From: Smittium mucronatum
Taxonomy: Eukaryota; Kickxellomycota; Harpellomycetes; Harpellales; Legeriomycetaceae
Assembly: GCA_001953115.1 (NCBI GenBank)
Contig: LSSL01003890.1
Coordinates: 1-48,492 of the forward strand
Direction: 5' to 3'
Length of the DNA: 48,492 bases
The notes beneath the pieces are model-generated. The model searched no databases, was not told the origin of the DNA, and was given only the letters and a program-made list of their open reading frames with translations. How positions within the stretch are numbered: the first letter of the stretch is position 1; each line of letters opens with the position of its first letter. The position numbers were made by a program, and so were the translations under genes. Of this stretch, positions 22,780 to 34,304 are shown piece by piece.

Positions 22780-25700
22780 TATAAATTTTAGAAAATATTG
22801 CCTTGAATTTTTTTAAATTTAATTCATAAGGCCGATTTAAGATACGAAATTAAACAAAAATTTATTTATATTTTCTTTATTTTAAAGTAATTTTTAATAT
22901 CACTGAATAAATATCAAATTTAATAATTGTGTTTTTTGATTTAGTATACACCTTAATTTCGTTGGTTTTAATTCATTTTCAGGAAAAAGTAAACTAAATT
23001 CGATAAAATTCTATTCTTGGTAATAACTGATAAATGATAGTTGAAATTACAGTTTTAAGAAAAAATTATATGCATTAAATAATAGATTATAAATGCACAG
23101 AATTTACAAAAAGGTGTTATTAAATTATTATTTTTTACGAAATTTTCACCCAAATGGCAGAATCATATCTTAAAATGAATTGAACAAAATAAAATATTAA
23201 ATAAACTTATTTGAATTTTATAGAGAATGTATTTTTTTTTAATTTTAATTATTTAATTATATTTAATTTTATAAGAGTAATTTTGTAGTGATATATGGCC
23301 TTGAAACTTATTATTTTTATAAAGCCTGCTATCATTTTTAATTTCAAGTTTGAGTATAAAACAAAATTGTCATAATTTCCAAAAGCCAAAAAATATTAAT
23401 CTAAATTAATTAAATTTATTCTAAAATTTAACATATTTGTTTTCAGTTAAATTATTTACATCCAATTTGATGATTATTGATATGTATAATAAATTTACAC
23501 AATATTTATAAGGTTTATTTCTATAAATAATATGCCGATATATAATTAGATATTTCATGTGTCAAGAATTATCTATGTAATAATCTCAATATTTTAGATA
23601 TAATAAAACTATAAATTGTGAAATTAAAATTGACATATATAAAATATCTATAAGTTATTATATTTTTTAAAATATAAAGCCTTTTTTTTTTTATAATATT
23701 TTTTGTTTTGATTAAGATGAAATATCTTGAGTTTATAAGAATATACTATGCGATATAAAACATAAAATAAATAAAATTAATATGCCAAAGATTTAATCAA
23801 GTTAATATTTCATTATTATAATTTACATTTTTTTGCAAATAAATCATTCTAGCTATTTTATTAATGCTCGATTTTTTTTAAAATAATTATGATTGCTATC
23901 TTAACAGATTTATTTAATTAAAATATAGTGTCATATAAGAATAATTATAATATTACTGAAATAAAATATTAGTCACAAAAAAAATGTTTTTTTAGGTTCC
24001 AAAGGTGTATATATTTGTCTCTTTTACAAAATCTGGCAGCTTTTCATAAATTTTATAAAAATAAAAAAAATCGATACTTTATGTATTAAAATAATTACAA
24101 ATTCTATAATTTATATTCAGTATATTTATTATAATAAAACCTTTTCTTTACTTTTTCATATCTCAACCGTGAACAAATAAATCAAATTAAATATAAAATA
24201 ATATTTTAGGGTTAAAAAACAGGAAAATTTTCAAATAAAATAGTTTTTAATCTACGCGAATTAACTATAAATCTAATGAATTTTATTTTTATATAAAATC
24301 ATTTTCATTTTGTTTTTAAATAAAAATTACTTGTTTACTTTTTAAATTGTTTTTATTATTTTGAAGTTTATATACTTGAAAATTTACAGAAGTATCTATT
24401 TTATTTTTAAACCATTAAACCGATATTCTTTCTTGTATTTATTTTAATAAATCTAACTAATTATAAATTTATATACATAAATATACAGTTAAAATAATAT
24501 TTTTTAATATTTTAATAAGTAAAAAGATAATTTAAATATATAAAGCATATTATTCCTATAAAATAGTTTAAGCTTAATTATATCCTGAAGATAAAAAAAT
24601 TAGTTTAATATAAAACCAATCGTATTTTTATAAATTCCAGTATTTTATTTTATAAAATTTTCTTATATTGGTTTTTGTGAAAAAAATTGAACAATGATTC
24701 ATATAAATTTAAAAATATTTTATTTTTGAAATTCTTATGTTTTTCTGAAACAAACTGCTATTATATTATAACAAAAAAAAATCAAATATAATGGTTTTTG
24801 GAGATATTTTATAACTTTTTTATGTTAATTAACAATATATCAGAATAGCAGCTGGTTTAAATATTAAAAAAAATGAAAAATCCAAATTCTCCTGTTTATT
24901 ATTTATATAATAATTTTTTTTAGATTTCTATATAATATAATAAAATGAATAATATCTCTGACCAAATCAAAGGATAGAAAATTATATAGTCAAAACATTT
25001 TCTCTTAATTAGATACTTTTTTTTACAACTGAAAAATCAAGAATTTTATACAAAAATTAGATTTTTAAAAAAACCAATTGTAAATGTTTATTTTTAAATA
25101 ATTACTTCAAATAAATAATTAAAATATGCACTGTTTATTTATGAAATATGATTAAAATTACAAGTTATTTATAATGAATTTATAAAAATATAGTTAAAAA
25201 AAGATAAAAACAATATTTAACTAGTAATAAAAAAAGTAGATATATAAAACCCTTCAAAAAAGTTTGGATTTATAATGCTATTATTAATTCAGATGATTCG
25301 TCAAATAAAGGATACATCGAATGAAAAAAGGATATTACGTATAATTTACTGATTTATTTAAATATCATTCAAATAAAATTAATGTGAATTATTTTTTTTT
25401 TCAAAAAAAAGATAAATATTGTGTCTTTCAAAGTAAAATAAATTTAAAAATTTTATAAAATTTAAATTCCAATTTTATTTTAAAAATTTTATTAGTCCAA
25501 AAAACAGTTTCATAAATCCAGTTTTTTTTAAATAATTTTTTTTTATATTTTTGTTATATATATATATAAATGCGCTTTAACATTAAACTGGATTTGAATT
25601 TATAATTTACCCCCTACCTTAAATAATTATAAACTAATTTATAAACATTTAAATAATTTACAGGTTTTTATATTATTAAAGATTTATTGTGATTATTGTA

Positions 25701-25849
25701 AAATAATTTCAATGTTGACTTGAGGTATTGGTGAATATTAATTTTATTTTATTTTTACATATCGCTAATAAAAAAAAACATCATATTATAAAATATAATA
25801 TCATATCATATATTCATTATAAAATGGTAGGAGACACATTTTCTTCCTA

Positions 25850-26660
25850 GGTAAAGCTACGCTCCATTTATTTTCTGAGAGTTTCATCACGCTTAAGGAT
25901 CATTTTAACCACTTTATAGTTTAATAGGATAGGATAATATAGTTGGTTTTTTATGTTTTTTTGAATAAAATTATTTTGAATTGTTCGGTTGTATTTTTAC
26001 CACACTTGGGTCTGGTCATATTACATTAGTCGTATACTTTAATTAATTTCGTAGACTGGGACCATTAACCGTTAGTAATTCTTTCTTAATTTCATTTATT
26101 TGATTTTTTAGATAACCAAATAGCTTAAAGAGTACTTTGGGCATGGTTATGCGCAACCATAAGTTGGTCGAGTCCACTGCTTATCCTTATGGATTTGCCT
26201 CAGAGATTGACGCCTGTCAATATTTATTGAAAGATAGAGATAGAGATGCTTTGATATCCATTTTTTTTACAAGTTTCTGATTAGGAGATGACTTAGAACC
26301 ACCGGTAAACTTTTCGGGGGGGGGGGGCTTTAATGGAGGACCTTGTATACTATTTTCTGAAATTCTCATTAAGTTCCGGCCCCAAACCCTCGGTAAAATT
26401 AATACCTATTATTCTTACTGCGGAGGCTGTACAACCACTTAGTGTTTTCAGTACTGGGAACGACATGCGAAGTGGGGATAGGCGGAATAAGATAGAAATA
26501 ACTGCTATAAGGTCTCTGCTGGTTGAGGAGGATGAGCATGCTAGTAATAGTGCGCTTATAGCTTTCTCATCTTTAACCACATGACATCAGTTTGGGAGCG
26601 AAGATTTTTACCAGTATAACTGGTATAGAAAATTCGCTTCCGACAATACTTTCTCCATAT
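25850..26660. pseudogene. GC-elevated island with broken coding-like frames, unrecognised
   Basis: Composition changes sharply here. On the minus strand, a frame from about 26580 down to a TAG near 26350 (contains KDEKAISALLLACSSSSTS) meets a C12 run and is followed in another frame by EKFTGGSKSSPNQKLVKK. That frame continues with three stops to about 26046 (contains MPKVLFKLFGYLKNQINE). On the plus strand, 26119-26442 is open with one TGA (contains ESTAYPYGFASEIDACQY), and 26333-26584 is open in another frame. I cannot decide the strand. A proline run followed by EKFTGG would suit a gag-like protein. I recognise no family firmly. Confidence 0.35.
26316..26327 (+). repeat. G12 homopolymer
   Basis: Twelve consecutive G lie in TTTTCG-rich context, unique in this AT-rich window. 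It sits exactly where two minus-strand open frames would need to join, so its length decides the reading frame there. Such runs are prone to sequencing error and slippage. Confidence 0.9.
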
Positions 26661-28025
26661 CATTAAAAATTGGGCCATTTCAAAACTCGTATAATTAAAA
26701 ATAGCAGTATTCTGTAATGAGTAAATATATACTAATAAAAATTAGATCAAATTATAGGTTAAAAAAATAAATAATAAATCAATCAATATTTAAAAGTGAT
26801 ATTAATAATAAAACGATTAATGGATAGAAATATTTCAAGTTTTTTCATTATATAAAAAACTAATTTTCTAATTCAAATAAACATAAACAATTTTTATTAA
26901 GAAAATAGCATTTTTTAAATGAAATAATAATATTCAAAAAATTTAGAGATAAGCTATAAATGAATTAGAACTCATAAAAGCCTAACTTTCTGCATTAATA
27001 AATATTATTAGTCACTTAAAGAACAACAACATACTTCATTAATAAAGAGTAGAAATTATAATTGATATGTATAGGCATAATTTCCCCAGGATAATTTTCT
27101 AAATTTTTGTGTGTTAAGATTGATATAATTATAAAATGATTTTAAATGAGTATATTTTAAATTTAAATATTGTTGATATACTTGAAAAATACTTAATGTT
27201 ATGCAAGTTTGTGTAATTTTCTTGAAAGATATATATTTTTTTGCTATAATTTTATTATATATATCAAAATAAAGAAATTAAAATTTACAAATAATTTATG
27301 GTATATAAAAATCTTTCTTTTGGATAAAAAGATTTATAACTCATGTTTTTTTCTAAAATTTAAAAAGTAAAATGGAAATGAAAGGTCAAAGTTCTAACAT
27401 TGAATTGATAATTATTTAGTTTTTGTAATTTTAGACACCTTTATAATTATAACAGTGTGTCTAGAAAAAAAATTCACTAACATAATTTCAAAAAAAAATA
27501 AAAACTAATTCACAATTTTAGTTTATGAAAAATAAATTAAAATATTAATGATTTTATCCATTATTCCTTAGTTTGAGGTAGGGTTAATACAATAAAATTC
27601 TTTAATAAAATAAGGTTGAAATAAAACTAAGGTGTATAACCAAAGTTGATATTGAAAAAGTATCAATAAAACTCTAAAACAGTTAATTTTTTTTGTAAGT
27701 ATAATGGAAAATATAATATTTTTAGCTATAATACTTAATTTTAACTTCGATAAATGAAAAATCTATATTTTTACCAGTAAGCATTTATTTGTGCAACGAA
27801 TATTCATCTGTCAGTTTATTTTTTTAAAAAAAATAGCTAAAACTTTGAAAAATACATCCTCTCAACATTTTTACACCACTTAAAAGGCTCTATACCTATT
27901 AAAAATTGTTTTAGGGCAATGAAACTTAACTTATAATTTTTTTTATAAGCGATTTTACAAAAAAAATGCCTTCAAAAAAAATCTATATCTGTCTCACAAT
28001 TTTCTCGTGAAATAAAATAACGAAG
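26661..28025. other. AT-rich stretch, no gene seen
   Basis: I find no coding-like frame or repeat match between the two GC-elevated islands. Confidence 0.5.
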
Positions 28026-28380
28026 CTACATCAGAAGTTTATTTAAACCTCCTTCACTTAAAGGTTTTTCCAAATATCTCAAATTGGTGTTCACTAGGTG
28101 AGAAAAATTTTTTGAATTATTATTTTTTCGATCGGTACTGGTAGTTTCCGTCGCATCGCATAGAATCTGGTTACCCAAAATGCAGCGCAATTCATAAGTT
28201 TGTGGTTCGGAATCTTTGATGTAGAACGAAAACAGTAAAGAAAAAAGATCAAAAAATACCAGCTGTGATTTTTGAGTTTTCCGGCCGATGCTTTGTATAA
28301 AAGCTGCCCATTTTCATTTTTTTTGATTCTTTAAGATCCAGCCTAAACTTAGGGTGCGTGACTATGAGGTAGATCCAGTT
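28026..28380 (-). pseudogene. Two abutting minus-strand frames, one-base offset at an A6 run
   Basis: One frame is open from 28380 to a TGA at 28249-28251. It has ATGs at 28317 and 28311 and contains SFYTKHRPENSKITAGIF. A second frame is open from 28313 to a TAG at 28026-28028 and contains FYIKDSEPQTYELRCILGNQ and CDATETTSTDRKNNNSKN. The two overlap at an A6/T6 run (28251-28256). One base fewer there would give a single frame of about 96 codons from the ATG at 28317. The composition is protein-like but I do not recognise the family. It is either a real small gene with an assembly error, a decayed gene, or part of a transposon. Confidence 0.4.
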
Positions 28381-28876
28381 TTATTTAATTTAAATTTTGA
28401 TCCTGAGCTTATCGTCGTGTTTTGGGCTAATTAATTTTCAGTTTCCTTCCCAAAAATGGAAAAATGGTTTATGTTTTTCTTTTTTTTTGCAATAATTTTT
28501 TATTAATCTGTAGCTCCAATAAACCTAGTCAAAATTTACCGACTCAAGAGGATTTTTTATTTAGTCAGATTTATACGTTTTTAAACTGGGAAATTTGAGT
28601 ATGTGAGCTTAATGGCTGTTTTTGTATTTAAAAATACGAAATTTATGCCTAATTCCTCTCCAATCTTGTCCATAGCTACTTTTAGCTAAAATTGGTTACT
28701 AGTTAATCTGCTTAAGAATTTATAATCGAATGAGCTTGCGCTTAGTCCCACTTATTCCAAATATCTCTAAAACATGGAAGCTAATAGAATTAGCATGGAG
28801 TTGATTGATTTTATTTTTAGCGCTCTATGCACATCTGCATGCTTTAAAGACCCACTCGTCGAAAAAAAATGGTTTG
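28381..28876. other. Intergenic stretch, no gene seen
   Basis: Base composition is slightly less AT-rich than the desert. I see no open frame worth calling upstream of the broken minus-strand frames. Confidence 0.4.
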
Positions 28877-29075
28877 AATAATAATGGTTTCTTTCGGTTG
28901 GTATATTTCACCCCTTTCCCGTAGGTACGCAGCCTGTAGTCCGGTACAGGAGCTTATTGTAGTTAGGATAATAGTCTTTTCTATACTACTTTTTCTTTTT
29001 TTCATATTTTTTAATATAGTTTTTAATGACGTTATCTTACAATACAATTCCGTGATACAAAAAATAATAATAATG
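28877..29075 (+). mobile_element. SINE-like repeat, copy 3
   Basis: The repeat at 28887-29065 (179 bp) closely matches the copy at 6514-6704 from TTTCGGTTGGTA to GTGATACAAAA. It is flanked by the 10-bp direct repeat AATAATAATG (28877-28886 and 29066-29075). The right duplication merges with the A-rich tail, so its exact length is uncertain. Frames crossing it on either strand (28844-29047, 28884-29120) are artefacts of the repeat. Confidence 0.8.
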
Positions 29076-29440
29076 ATTTATTGTGATTGGTATTTTAAGA
29101 AATGCTCCAATTTAAATTAATAATTAATCCCAAGTACTTATATGAGTCATTCCTAGAATATATCTTGACTTTTTTTGTTTGTTTTATTCGTCATTGTGGA
29201 TCAAATATCCATTTTTACGCAATTAATAGCATTCATTTTCATTTATACGGTGTTAGAACAAGCGATATTGACATCTAATGGTTTTTTTGTAATTTATTTT
29301 GATTCTCAAACAGAAATAAATCATCAAAAAAAAGTCTTTCAGGATTTTTACTAGTTTTTTAAGGACACTTATACACCAAAATGTCTTTATAAATGAAATT
29401 TATAAAAAAATTAAAATGATAATAAATTCTGGGTAATAAA

Positions 29441-29596
29441 ATGGGCTCCAAAGAGGAATTTATTGCTGTTAAAATCATTAAATCGATTTTTACGGTTATT
29501 TTTATTATCCTGTATAGCCCATTGATGATATTGGGAAGTTTCCCTTCTATCCCTGTTGAACTTAGCTTGTGCAGTATGGAAATTTGGGGCAACTAA
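29441..29596 (+). CDS. Small hypothetical membrane-segment ORF
   Basis: An ATG-started frame of 51 codons lies in a locally GC-richer patch. It has a charged start (MGSKEEFIAVKIIKS), a hydrophobic stretch (IFTVIFIILYSPLMILGSF) and a short tail ending MEIWGN. It could encode one membrane helix. The opposite strand is open over the same span. It could be an exon, a tiny gene or chance. I do not recognise it. Confidence 0.25.
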   Translation: MGSKEEFIAVKIIKSIFTVIFIILYSPLMILGSFPSIPVELSLCSMEIWGN

Positions 29597-29599
29597 TTA

Positions 29600-30120
29600 T
29601 ATTTCTTGATATATTTTATATAAATGTCCAAAATTTGAATTTTTTTAGGGATAAACTGAAAATTCGGTTAAATTGATCAATAAAGGGTAAAATTAATTGA
29701 AATTGATCAATTTTTTTTTTTCAGCTAATTTTTTTTTGAGGTTTGTAATAAGTAGAAATTGGTTAATAAACATAAAAATGATCAGAAAATCGGTCAAAAT
29801 ATAAGAATGTTTGAGCTGATTTTTGTTGAATTATGAAATAGAAAAAAATAAAACAATTGGTATTCATTGATTCTATAAATAAAAAGGAATTTTTCTTCTA
29901 ATTCGCTTATTATAAAATGTAATAAGCATTTAGACTTAATTATTTATGTAATATTTTAACCCATACACACTTAAAAACATAAAATTTTAATAGCGTCCAC
30001 CTGATTCATAAAGTGGAATTTTTAAAGCTTGACTATATCTTTTTCGGTATTTTTTTTTTTGGAAAATAATTCAGTATAAGATATATTTTGTTTTAAGGAT
30101 TGATATAACTATTAACTTTT
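29600..30120. other. AT-rich stretch, no gene seen
   Basis: No coding-like frame is visible upstream of the Ty3/gypsy relic. Confidence 0.45.
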
Positions 30121-30187
30121 GATTAATAATATGTACACCTGAAATAAGTACTACACGATGCTACACTCTCTAAGACCAAAAAATTTT

Positions 30188-30239
30188 GCTGGGTTTTTAT
30201 CTCTCTAGCAGGATAAAATTTAAAAATTATCCTGATTCC
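30188..30239 (-). repeat. Inverted copy of the LTR-like segment
   Basis: This stretch, read on the minus strand, matches the LTR-like segments at 30273-30340 and 35821-35890 (shared core AGGATAATTTTTAAATTTTAT). It faces the copy at 30273, making a hairpin-like arrangement just upstream of gag. It may be a solo LTR fragment of another copy or an inverted duplication. Confidence 0.45.
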
Positions 30240-30272
30240 AACTGTTTTAGATGAGATATTAGATGCGTTGGA

Positions 30273-30340
30273 GCTAAAAAAAATCGGAACTAGGATATTT
30301 TTAAAATTTATAGTACTAGGGAGAAAAATCCTGGGCGACA
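30273..30340 (+). repeat. Candidate 5' LTR remnant
   Basis: A direct match to 35821-35890 over about 70 bp with many differences. The LTR limits (TG...CA) and a primer-binding site cannot be fixed by eye. Confidence 0.4.
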
Positions 30341-30432
30341 TGAATGGGGACTGATACGAGATAAAAATAGTTATACAAATAATCCGCCCTTTTATTTTGA
30401 TCATTTTTTTAAGACCGAATTAGTTTTAAAAT

Positions 30433-31440
30433 ATGGCTAGTAAATCTGAAATCTCAGAGGAGCCTAAATATTCCCAAACTTTAAAAAGTGGCTATAAAAT
30501 TCCTCAAATCTTTCCTGGGGCATCTGGCACATGGTTTTTTAGTGGTGAAAACATAAAAGAATTTATTACCTATTTTCAAATGATTACGTATAGGAATTCA
30601 GATTCAGAGAAGATGTTATGTCAATTTTATTCCAACCAGAAAGTAAGATGAAATGTAACTAAATTTGTTTCCTATACTGAAAAGGATCAGAAAAAATTTA
30701 AAGTCGTTCTCAGAAACTATTACCAATTAGGAGAAATTAAAAATAGGATTGAGGAAGGATTTTATACACCGATAAAAAAAATAAACGAGTTTGAAAAATT
30801 TTAAGACATTTTTACACCAATTTGAATACTTGTTCCAAAAAAACGAAAACTCGCCCATCTCTGACAAGGCAAAAAGGGCGCTCTCAATAAAAAGTATTTA
30901 ATCAATGGATTTGATTAAGGTTCAAATTAATATATATAATAGTAATAAAGGATTTCTTACGTAAAATGAGATTTCTTTAAAATTTATATCACTATCTAAA
31001 ATGAGAGAAAATCTACAAAATATTATCAGGGCATCTACTTCAGACCCGAGAAACACAAATTTTAACGAGAAGATAAAGAACTCATCGAATTTTCTAAATT
31101 AATGGGGAAGATGCGCTTAAAAATGAAAAGTGTAATTGATACCATCGCTACAACTAATACAGTCGAAAAAGCTTTGGAAAAATACTAAAGGAATATAAGG
31201 TGTATTCGCTGTGATGGACCCTATAATCATTTAGATCGCAATTATTTCAAAAAAAATAAAAAATCGTGGCTGGTAAAGATTGGAACAGAAGGATTTATTG
31301 AGAACAGTAGCGAAGAAACAATGCCTAACAAGTGGGAAAAAGGCAGGATAAGGACTAATATTAAAAAGCTGACAAGCTACTTCAAGACAAATAATACTAG
31401 AAAACTTATAGAAATTCTAATACGCATTGTAATTTAAAAT
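30433..31440 (+). pseudogene. Ty3/gypsy gag relic with zinc-knuckle remnant
   Basis: The frame opens at ATG 30433 (MASKSEISEEPKYSQ) and contains the capsid-like segment IPQIFPGASGTWFFSGENIK. A TGA at 30649-30651 interrupts it. The same frame continues (NVTKFVSYTEKDQKKFKVVL), then the signal shifts frame to LFQKNENSPISDKAKRALSI and on to SKMRENLQNIIRASTSDPRN. Near 31201 CIRCDGPYNHLDRN is a CCHC zinc knuckle in which the last Cys appears lost. In a live element this protein packages RNA into particles. Confidence 0.75.
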
Positions 31441-31964
31441 GAAACTGATCATAACATTATATTTAAAATTTATTTTCTAAACTATTAAATGCTTTTGAAT
31501 CAAAAAAAAACTTTTAATAATGAATATCGAATAATATGAAAAAATAAAATAGGTTATTCAAGAAGAAAAAAGAAACCCCGATTTAAATAATATATATATA
31601 ATCCAAGGATTAAAACAGAATAGCAATAAAAAAGATGGCAAAATCTAAATAATAGATGAAATTTTCAATCCAGTCTACAAGATGAGGTAAAAAATTGTAT
31701 CAAAGAGTAATTAAAATCCCGATTCAGAAAACCCCAAAAAATTTCAAGTGCCTTCTAATCTACAATGATTATTCTCGTTTCTCTATAGATAAGAAAAAGG
31801 CTTAACGGTGATATCAAATAATAAGAGAGAAAGAATTAAATCAAACATAATTTATAAATTATTGAATTATTGATAAAATACACCAAAAATATTAAGAAAA
31901 ATATCAACTCTTGAAGATGGAAAGGCTTTTATTTATCAGCGGGACCAGGAAAAGCTAAACAAGC

Positions 31965-32250
31965 ATCAATTTAGCTGGTTTTGAATTTTTACTTGATGAA
32001 GGCTCAGAAATAAATATAATTAATATTGATTCTTTCGATGCTCTTCACAGTATAAACAAAATAGAAATTGATTAAAGTATAAATATTTCAATCAGAGATG
32101 CTAATAAATGATCTATTCAGCAAAATGTTATATGCAAGGAATTAAAAATAACAATCGAGGGTACATTAGTATCAGTACCAGTTTTTTTGTGTCAAAACAC
32201 CGAGCCACAAGTAGTTTTGGAAGACGATGGTAATGATAAGTCAGAGTACT
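31965..32250 (+). pseudogene. Retropepsin-like protease relic
   Basis: The frame reads LAGFEFLLDEGSEINIINID, with LLDEGSE at the place of the catalytic D-T/S-G motif of retroviral-type aspartic proteases. It then continues through two in-frame stops to IEGTLVSVPVFLCQ. Position between zinc knuckle and RT is as expected for Ty3 elements. The D-E-G-S form is unusual but occurs in fungal Ty3 lineages as far as I recall. Confidence 0.6.
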
Positions 32251-32515
32251 AAAAGATAATATGATGATATAACATTATGGTATACAGTTAAGGACGCAGA
32301 CTCGAGGCTTTAGCAAAATTTTGTGCTATTATATCGAAAGACTCTAGATCTTTCCAAGAACATAAGTGTAAATCTTATTCGAAACAGAGAAAAAATACAT
32401 GCTATTTAAGCTCGTAAACAGGATTAACACAGGGTGGTAAACTATAACAAAAATTGATTAAATAAGATAAGTTACAAAAATGTACAGGAAATTTAATTGA
32501 AAGATAAAACCCGCA

Positions 32516-33560
32516 CTACATGTTCTTCCTATCTACAAATCTGCGGTGGAAAAAAGAATTATAAAGAAACTCCATATTAAAATCATTTCCTCCGAAAAAT
32601 TATCTGAGTTGAGTATTGGGAATGAAAAATTATTTATAGCTAAAATTGAATGTTTTAAGAAGAAATTAAAGTCTCTTGATTTTTTTGTTTTTGATGATAA
32701 TTAAATAGACTTATTGGATACATAGTTTGAAAATTCTATTACTTTGTATACATTTCTGATATAACATGATCTTTCAAGCCATACCCAAAACCAAAAAGCT
32801 ATTTAAGAACAAATAAAATCACTAGTTAAAGCTAAGATATTGCAAGAATTACAAGAGCCTAGCAGTGGATCTTACTCTAATAGGCGGTTTTTTACAAGTA
32901 AAAACCAGTCTGATAAATTAAGGCTCATCCAAGATTTTAGACCAGTAAATGAGGTTACAATTAAAAATGCACCTGTACCTCCTGTAGCTGAGGATTTTCA
33001 GAATATTTTTCCTGTCACCAGATTTATTCCGAATTTGGCCTGATTATTGGGTACGATCAAATTCAAATATCTAAAGACAGTTAGAATTTATTTGGTCTAC
33101 AGCCTCCATTGGGACTCTTAAGATTGAGCAGATTGCCAATGGAATGATCTAATCCAGGTCATTAATTTCAAAGAATGTAAATAGTATTTTTCAAGTTTAT
33201 TCCGGATAAAATGGGACTTTTCATTGACGATGGATATATCAAAGGAAGTAAAAACAACTACCTGGAGCAAAATATATAAAAAGTTAGAATTTTTTTTTCA
33301 AAGGTATTTAGAAAACGCTATTAATATTAAAAGCACAAAACAATATACAGGAATGACTATTTATATAAAAAAAATGCAAATTTGGGGTTTCAAAAGTTGA
33401 AATATTTGGTTTTATTTGCAGTAAAAATGGTTAAAAACCTGTAGAATCAAAAATCAAGAAAAAAATTTCCTGTTCAATTTCTATTAATTTGAAAAAATTC
33501 TTGGGTTTCTCTGATTAACATGCTTTTATAGAGTCTGGATAAAAATATATTCTGTTATTA
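32516..33560 (+). pseudogene. Ty3/gypsy reverse transcriptase relic
   Basis: A leader frame (32516-32710) contains KIISSEKLSELSIGNEKLFI. The RT proper shows IKSLVKAKILQELQEPSSGS and KLRLIQDFRPVNEVTIKNAP (32800-33040). The catalytic motif is preserved as FIDDGYIKGSKN, with FIDD at 33220-33231. After it, VSKVEIFGFICSKNG near 33390 and LKKFLGFS near 33490 match the region joining RT to RNase H. Several frameshifts separate these pieces. The frame 32840-33043 is the longest intact piece. Confidence 0.8.
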
Positions 33561-33879
33561 AAGATCCATTATATAGTTAAATAAGAAAAGAAAAGTTATT
33601 AGGCGGTCTATAGGTAGAAATTATCGTTTGAATCCTTGAAAATTTTAATTTTTTTCCACAGATTTTATTAACTCCAAAATACGGAAAAAGATCGGTTTAA
33701 TTTATGCATACTATTGAAGAAAACCTGATAAGTTCTGGCGATGTTTTAGCCCGAAAAAAAACCGAGCAGTGAGCTCAAATCCTGTAAGTTTGAGCCATAT
33801 TTTTTGAATTCTAGAGAGAATTATTTTCAATTTTTAGGATTTTTAAAAAGTTAATAACTTATCTATAAGTAATTAAATT

Positions 33880-34060
33880 TATAATAGAAACAGACTGAAG
33901 TACCCTTATAGGGAAAATAAACAAACCCGACTTAAATAACGATGTCGCCTCTAGATGGATAAGATATATTCTAAATTTTGACTTTGAAATAAGAAAATTA
34001 AAAATGGAGGATATCATACTCTTAGACACATTATCAATATATAGCTTTCGAAATTTCTAA
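33880..34060 (+). pseudogene. Ty3/gypsy RNase H relic
   Basis: The translation IETD, stop, STLIGKINKPDLNNDVASRW, then IRYILNFDFEIRKL matches the ETD(H)xAL...ARW...FDFEI pattern of Ty3-type RNase H. A TGA directly follows ETD. The downstream end reads DTLSIYSF, at the place of the usual DxLSR motif. Confidence 0.7.
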
Positions 34061-34304
34061 ATTTCAAACATAAGAAAAATAGAAGAATTTAAAAAAACGC
34101 GCGTTTCTATAAAAATTTTGAATTTTGAAACTATTTATAAAATTTTAGATGGAAATATCGAGTCATTAAGAAAATGCGCGGGAAATAATATTAAAAACGT
34201 GATTCTAACCACTTTATCAGAAACAATATTCGATTCAGGTGATCAACAATTGATTTAGTACCAAGGCGAGAGGCTTTCAGAGAATTTGAAAAAAGAATAT
34301 TATA

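Larger units (their letters stand above)
10600..25840. other. AT-rich gene desert
   Basis: About 15 kb is extremely AT-rich, grading in from about 11200, and holds no coding-like frame that I can support. Short open frames near 11716-11928, 15313-15504 and 18200-18403 are hydrophobic or Lys/Asn/Ile-rich and look like chance. The only structured items I see are a (TA)10 run (16601-16620), a perfect 50-bp triplicate (17661-17816) and a pogo-like inverted repeat (22599-22779). The right boundary near 25840 is abrupt. Confidence 0.7.

Noticed and set aside
30123..30404. 93-codon minus-strand frame
   Set aside because: It crosses the LTR-like hairpin upstream of gag and shows no protein motif.
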